Source of the DNA: Diphasiastrum complanatum
Lineage: Eukaryota > Streptophyta > Lycopodiopsida > Lycopodiales > Lycopodiaceae
NCBI GenBank assembly: GCA_029204225.1
Contig: CM055098.1
Location: 5,077,246-5,137,245, forward strand
Length of the DNA stretch: 60,000 nt
Reading direction: 5' to 3'
The notes below the pieces were generated by a model that made no database searches, was not told the origin of the DNA, and saw nothing but the letters and a program-made list of their open reading frames with translations. Below, piece by piece: positions 51,433 through 57,700 of this stretch. The position numbers were made by a program, and so were the translations under genes. Position 1 is the stretch's first letter. Each line of letters starts with the position of its first letter.

Positions 51433-54400
51433 CGCCCGCGATGGTGGTGCCCTCCCTTCTCTCGCGCGATGGTGGCGCCCTCCCGATGCCCTGCTGACCT
51501 GATCCTACTGACACCCGGATGACCCCTTGCTGACGCTCTCTTTCCCTCTCTTTCTATTGATCCACCTGCCCGATCCACCTGCTGACACCTGGATCCATCC
51601 TGCTGATAGAGTGAGTCGCTTTTGAGCTCACGCAACCTTAGCTTCAGTGGCGCTCCCCTCTCCCTCGCTATGGCCCCTCGCTCCCCCCTCGCGGATCTGC
51701 CTACCCCTACTCTGCCTGCCTCCCCTTATCTGCCTGCCAGGATGATGCCTACCCACACTGAGGTGGCACCCCCCCATGCGACACGGACAGAGCAATCTGC
51801 CTGCGTAGCAACAGATCCTGCAAGCTCGTGCCCGCCGATCCCACCGTTTTCTGCTCACCCTATTCCCGACTATGTTCCCATCCTCCCCACCCCGATCAGT
51901 GCTAGCTCCCCTTCCCTCCCGGCACCACAATCTACAGCAAGTATCCCATATACACCCTCCAAGTCAACCGAGCTTTTTTCCTCTTGGCAGATCGATCAAA
52001 TCAAGGCCGAGTTCAAGATCCTACGACAAGAAATCTCACAGCTGAAAGGAACGGTTACCTCCTTGATCAATGAGAAGAACCTGTTGTAGTCCAAAGTCGC
52101 ATCACTCGAACAATCCATCGGGATCAAGTAGGCTGCAACTTCGGAATCCACCACCAATATGATACGGGAGTTAGAAACCAGGATTGAGAAGCAGCAAGAA
52201 GAGGCCCGCTCTTGGGCATTAGTTCTGAAAAAAGGCACCAAACCAAGCGCTCCCATCTCCTCGGTTTTCTCAGCCACCCTCTTGAAAGAGAAATCTCGAG
52301 ACCACAAAGCCCACAACATTAGAGTTCGCGGGATCCCGGACACACATGATGCCTTGGCTGAAGCCAGACGCTTTCTCGACACCACTCTCGGGCACAGGAC
52401 AGATGGGTTGGATACCGCATGGAGGACCACTAGAGATGCATTCACACTCATTATCCGTTTCACTTCCCTAGAGAGTCGCTGGGATGCTTTGCAATGCAGG
52501 GCTAAGCTACGCGGTACCACTATTTATATGGATGACGACCTCACATATATCCAGGTAGAGGAGAGGCGTAAGGCCTTTCAGGCAGCCCGCGAGTCGGGCA
52601 TACGAGTCATTTATCGAGATGGACGGGTGCGCTTTCTTGATGGCACCCCTAGCAGCTCCCAGTGCTAGGGATTTGGGGTGCCCGGGGTTGGGAGCACCTC
52701 GGGGCCCCATCCACACCATCTTCGGATTGGAGTGTGGAATTGTGCTGGTATACACTCATTTTCTACGGCAGGGGACCTTGTTGATTTCATTAGAGGCAGA
52801 GATATATTATTCTTCATGGAGACACACGAGAGCCCGGAGCGAGGACTTCCTTCATTTCTTGGATATAGATGGGACTCAGTATTCTGACGAGAGACTAGAT
52901 CTGCGAGCGGCCGAGGTTCAGGAGGGGTCGCCTGCTTGTATAGAGAGACTCTCCATCCAAGTATTGACTTCATCCGACATGATGAGCAGGCTCGCTACAT
53001 ATGGACTTGCAGCGTGGGCCAGGATATTGGTCTGGATAGAGATCTTTTTATTGCAGCATGTTGCTCTCCGCCAAAGTCCTCGTCTTTTGTTGAGGGTATT
53101 GGCTCTCCATATCAGGACCTCTCACTAGATATTATCAGATTCTCAAAGTGGGGGCATATTCTCCTCACAGGGGATTTTAATGCCCGGACATCTTCGAGGC
53201 AGACAAAGTTCTTTGGCACCACTGATCAGCTACGTGTTCGTGCCCTTGACAGTGATATGCTTGGGGTTACCAGGACCTCCGCGAATAGTTTGGGACCTAC
53301 TACCTCATATGGTGAGCACTTATTGCAGTTTGGAGTGGCACATGAGCTAGCCATTTATAATGGCTTACCTTGCTGGCCACACTCAGACAGTTATACATGC
53401 CACCCTCACAGTGGAGGACATAGTGTCGTTGACTATCTCATGGGGTCACCATCCTTTGTACCCGTAGTCTTTGACTTCCATATTTCCCCCACCACCCTTT
53501 CTGATCACTCATTTCTCTCCTTTGATATTGGCCACCTTCCACCCACTCATTCATCTACATTGCCCATGCTTACTCGAGCACCCACGTACACATTTGATCC
53601 CATTTGCCTGCCATTGTACCAGCAGTCCCCGACTTCACTTTTACACTCCTTTCCTCACGACAATCCAGTAGACACCTAGGCTACATTTCTCACTACCACC
53701 CATCAGTATATCGGATGATTACTCTATCGCACATATCTAGAGCGGACTTGGCGTCACCAGTTAGGGGTTAAGCCAGCTTACTGGACCCATTTCTTGGAGC
53801 TGGATGCATCAGGGACACCAGTCATGCCACACTATTTAGATTCGGGACTATCACATTGTCTCAGATTCACACTAGGACAGCTCAGGGTATCCTCTCATCA
53901 GCTAGCTATTGAGACTGGGAGGTTCCATGGTATTCCTAGAGAGGAGTGTATTTGCCAGTTATGCTCTGTAGGTGAGGTGGAGTCTGAGGAGCACTTTCTC
54001 TTCAGATGCCCTGTATACTATGAGATCAGAGGACGATATCATTGCCTGTTTCGAGACATGCCTACCACTTTATGCTCTCTCCTTGCCTATGAGGACCCAC
54101 GATGTGTCGCTCTGATGGTACGTGAGATGTTCATCCTACGGAGGGATTTATACGGGACACCCCAGCATTTTACCGCACAGCCACTGATCACTTCATTCTT
54201 TACTAGGCAGAGATCGCGTGACTTAGCGCATGAGGACGAGGATTATGACGATGATCCTGATGATAGCCGCTCGCATTCTCATAGAGATCAGAGACAGTGT
54301 ACCTCTCACCATCATGTTATTACCAGGATCACCAAACATCCTATGCAGAGACGTACTACTACACATCCATAGATGACGTCGGCAGGCTCCAGTGTCTTCT

Positions 54401-54670
54401 CATGTTGTGGCTCACATTACATCCTTTTACAGCAGGAGCAGCAGCAGCAGCACAACACAGTCTTGACATCTCGATACATATGATTATTATGCACAGACAC
54501 ACTCACATAGGTGTCTACTTTAGTTTGTACTAGATGCTTTCTTTATTACAGTTTTGGAGACGTTTTATACGCTCCCACGGTTACCACACACTTGACATGT
54601 ACTTCATTAGTCTTGTATGCCTTTTGGCATGGAAAAGACATTAATAAAGCTTTCTTTCTTTCTTTCTTGT

Positions 54671-54734
<64 letters not shown>

Positions 54735-57700
54735 TAGCAAACCGCTACTGCGGCTGTCCTAGCAGATCCAGTGACCTATCTGCTAGATCCCTAGCAGACT
54801 TGTCCCTTGCTGGTTTTCTATTCCAAATTAGCCCTCTAGTCGTCCTTTTTCTTACTAAATTCGACCTAAAAAGTGTTATTTCTAGTTGCCGCCCCCCTTT
54901 CATCTTGTTGGCCTCCAAGTTACTTTTAGTTTGTAGACAACTTACCTCCTTTTAGCCAATAGAATGTACATTCTATCGACTTTGGAATCTCAGCTTGCAG
55001 AGAAGCTATTCAAGAAGATCAAGAGTCTTACCAAATTTTGGAATTTAAGGGTTCTCACTCATATTTTTATTGGAATGAAAGAGGAGACGTACTGGGGGCT
55101 TTGGAGGGGTGGTATGCTACATTAATAGCTTTCTTGAAAGTTTTATCAAGCTTGAATAAAAGAATAAAATTTATGCATTGGGCTGAAAAAGATGGCCGTA
55201 GAAAAGGTCATCTATTTATGTGTTTGCTATTTCACCCCTCAAAAATCTATCTTCTATCAAAATTTGGGTTTCGATCGTGAGGATCCAAATGGAGAAATCA
55301 ACCTCGACATTAGCAATTCCAAAGAGGAGGACGATATTTTAATGCTTTGGCACTCTAAGGGAACAACTAGAAATGCTCAATCAGTTTTCTATTACTGAAA
55401 TGAAGAATCTTTTCATGCCTACAAACAACCTTCGCAAGCAGCATAAATGGAATCAGGGCAATCAAATTAACTTGCCTATAGGGTTGGTTTGATAACAGGA
55501 GCAAGTTGGGTGAGAGTTCCTTCCCTGCGAGAGTTGAACCCTCGCATGATCTTCAGAACCTTTGCAGGGCATGCAAAACAGCTTCTGAACTCTCGCTGAC
55601 TTCTCTGGGACCTTAGAAAATCATGAGGAAGGTCCCTGCAAAATTTGGTATTGATCTGAGCTGTGGAAATTATACTCCTTCTAGTATGCACTCTAATTCT
55701 CCGCTATAAAAGCAGGGAATTTGAGTCATTTGTCACTTTTCCTAGCGAAGCTCTTGCCGTTTTTAACTCTGAATTTGAAGCAATGGGTATTTACCCACAG
55801 CTTTTTACTTGTGCCCTTTGTCTAGACTTCGTCGTTGAGGCCTTCGGAACATGGGATGAAGATAAATCTAGATTCTACATCGACTACCAAGGTACCACGC
55901 ACAGAGTGCGTGTGAACCCCACCTCCCTGGCTACCATCGGAATCATCTCCGGTGATAGACCAAAGCCCTCACATCGCAAAGGCCCTGCCGTGTTCGTGAA
56001 TTTGACCGCACATTCGTCCTCACCACCGCTATCTCATCCACCAGCCGACAACCTCCCGCCCTTCCCACCGACACACCCTCTGCCAAACATATGCGCGGCT
56101 CTGCTTCTTCCACGACCTCTTCCCCAACCAGCAGCACCCGCCGCCATGCCACCACCACCATTTCCACCTCCACCGCACCCATAGCTCCCTCCACTTCTTC
56201 CATGACCCTCATAGCCCCCTCCACTTCTTCCACGACCCCCATAGCTCCCTCCACTTCTTCCACGACCCTCATAGCCCCCTCCACTTCTTCCACGACCCCC
56301 ATAGCTCCCTCCGCTTCTTCCACGACCCCTTCCACTTCGACATTCCCCATCCCTCCATCCTCCACTATCGTCCTTGCCACTCCATCCATTACTATTGCCT
56401 CTTCGATCCCGATCGCCTCCTTTGACTCCGCCATTCAAGACACTGTGTCTACTCCCCCCATCTCCATCAATCCGCAAGACTCCCAACTTTCCCCAGGAAC
56501 CCTTGCCCGCATGAATCTCATCAACTTCTCCCCACCCATCTCCCCAAACATCTTGGACACCACCCTCCAATTTCCCATGCCCAACTTCGTTCCTTCTTCT
56601 GAACAACCCATCCCTTCCCATCCACCTTTTGGCACATGTTTCTACTTCCCCTTCTGCTCCTCCCACAAATCCGAATGTCGAGTCTGACAAACTGTTAGAC
56701 GATGACGCAAGAGTCCTGTTTTTATTTCCTCCCCTCTGCGTGCTGATCCGACCGCACCAGAGGACTCGGCTCCAGAAGAAGTCTTAATCGAGGACGACGA
56801 CGAAGAAGAGGAAAGGGCTGCACCACAACAGAGCCCAGCTAGTACCTCCACACCAGTCGCTCCATGGGACATCACGACGGCCTACCAGCAGTTGGGCACC
56901 ATGCTGAAGGACCTGGTCGATGCCAAACAGAAATGGGACGGCTGTGTAGTCGAACTGGCTGTGTCTCGTGGCGTTGGCACCACAACCTGCATGGCGGCAG
57001 TACATCTTGGAGCGCACTCCGTTGGCCATCAGGGCGTATGTGTCCAGCCCGAGGACACTGAGAATAAATTCCCACTATGTCCCCATTCCACGACACAACC
57101 ATGGCCCGTGAGATTCAAAATGTGGATCTCCCAATTTTGGCTCGAAGGTGCTCATCCTTGTTTTTTTTTCACTCACCAACGACTGAAGTGTGGCTCAGTT
57201 GAAATTTATGGAGCAAGTGACCGGTCACTTAATAAAGCAGCGCCGCGAGTCTAGAACTTCACCATAACTCCAGTGTCGAGGGACCGGCACTACTTCAGGT
57301 CGGAGTTCCTGTTGTGGGTATTAGTTGTACATAAATAGGTGGTCTCAACAGAAATAGAAAATTAGAAAAAATGTGGAGGGTCGTGGCATCCTGGGAGCGT
57401 AAGTCCATAACCCGATGAGCACTTGTAAAATATTGTACCATGGAATAAAATAGACTTGGGCCATGTAAATAAAACAATATAGAAGGCCCAAAGTCTAAGT
57501 TGCTAAGTTTCATGTTGTAGTCAAAGTCACGTTGGTAGTAGGTAGAATGTGCTTCTTTGTGCAACATAGGTCAAGTTGTGTTTTCTCTAAGGGCTAGGAT
57601 TTCAATCCTTGCCTCAATGAAGTAGCCAATAGAAGCACAGGTGCAAGGGCCTCCCCAAGAATAAAAAGGCACCTCTTGTACTCCATTTTCATGCTTAATA

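Larger units (their letters stand above)
51431..54668 (+). mobile_element. LINE L12: most complete copy, RT deleted (subfamily beta)
   Basis: The 5' region (CCACGCCCGCGATGGTGG) follows the CT tract. Then come ORF1 (51622-52668), a complete endonuclease (52700-53679), and a jump at about 53680-53760 to the ORF2 C-terminus (53720-54372), a 3' UTR, the ATGCCTTTTGGCAT hairpin (54617-54630), ATTAATAAAGC and (TTTC)n. The entire reverse transcriptase is missing, so the copy cannot move by itself. Another (CT)n follows at 54673-54729. Confidence 0.9.
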
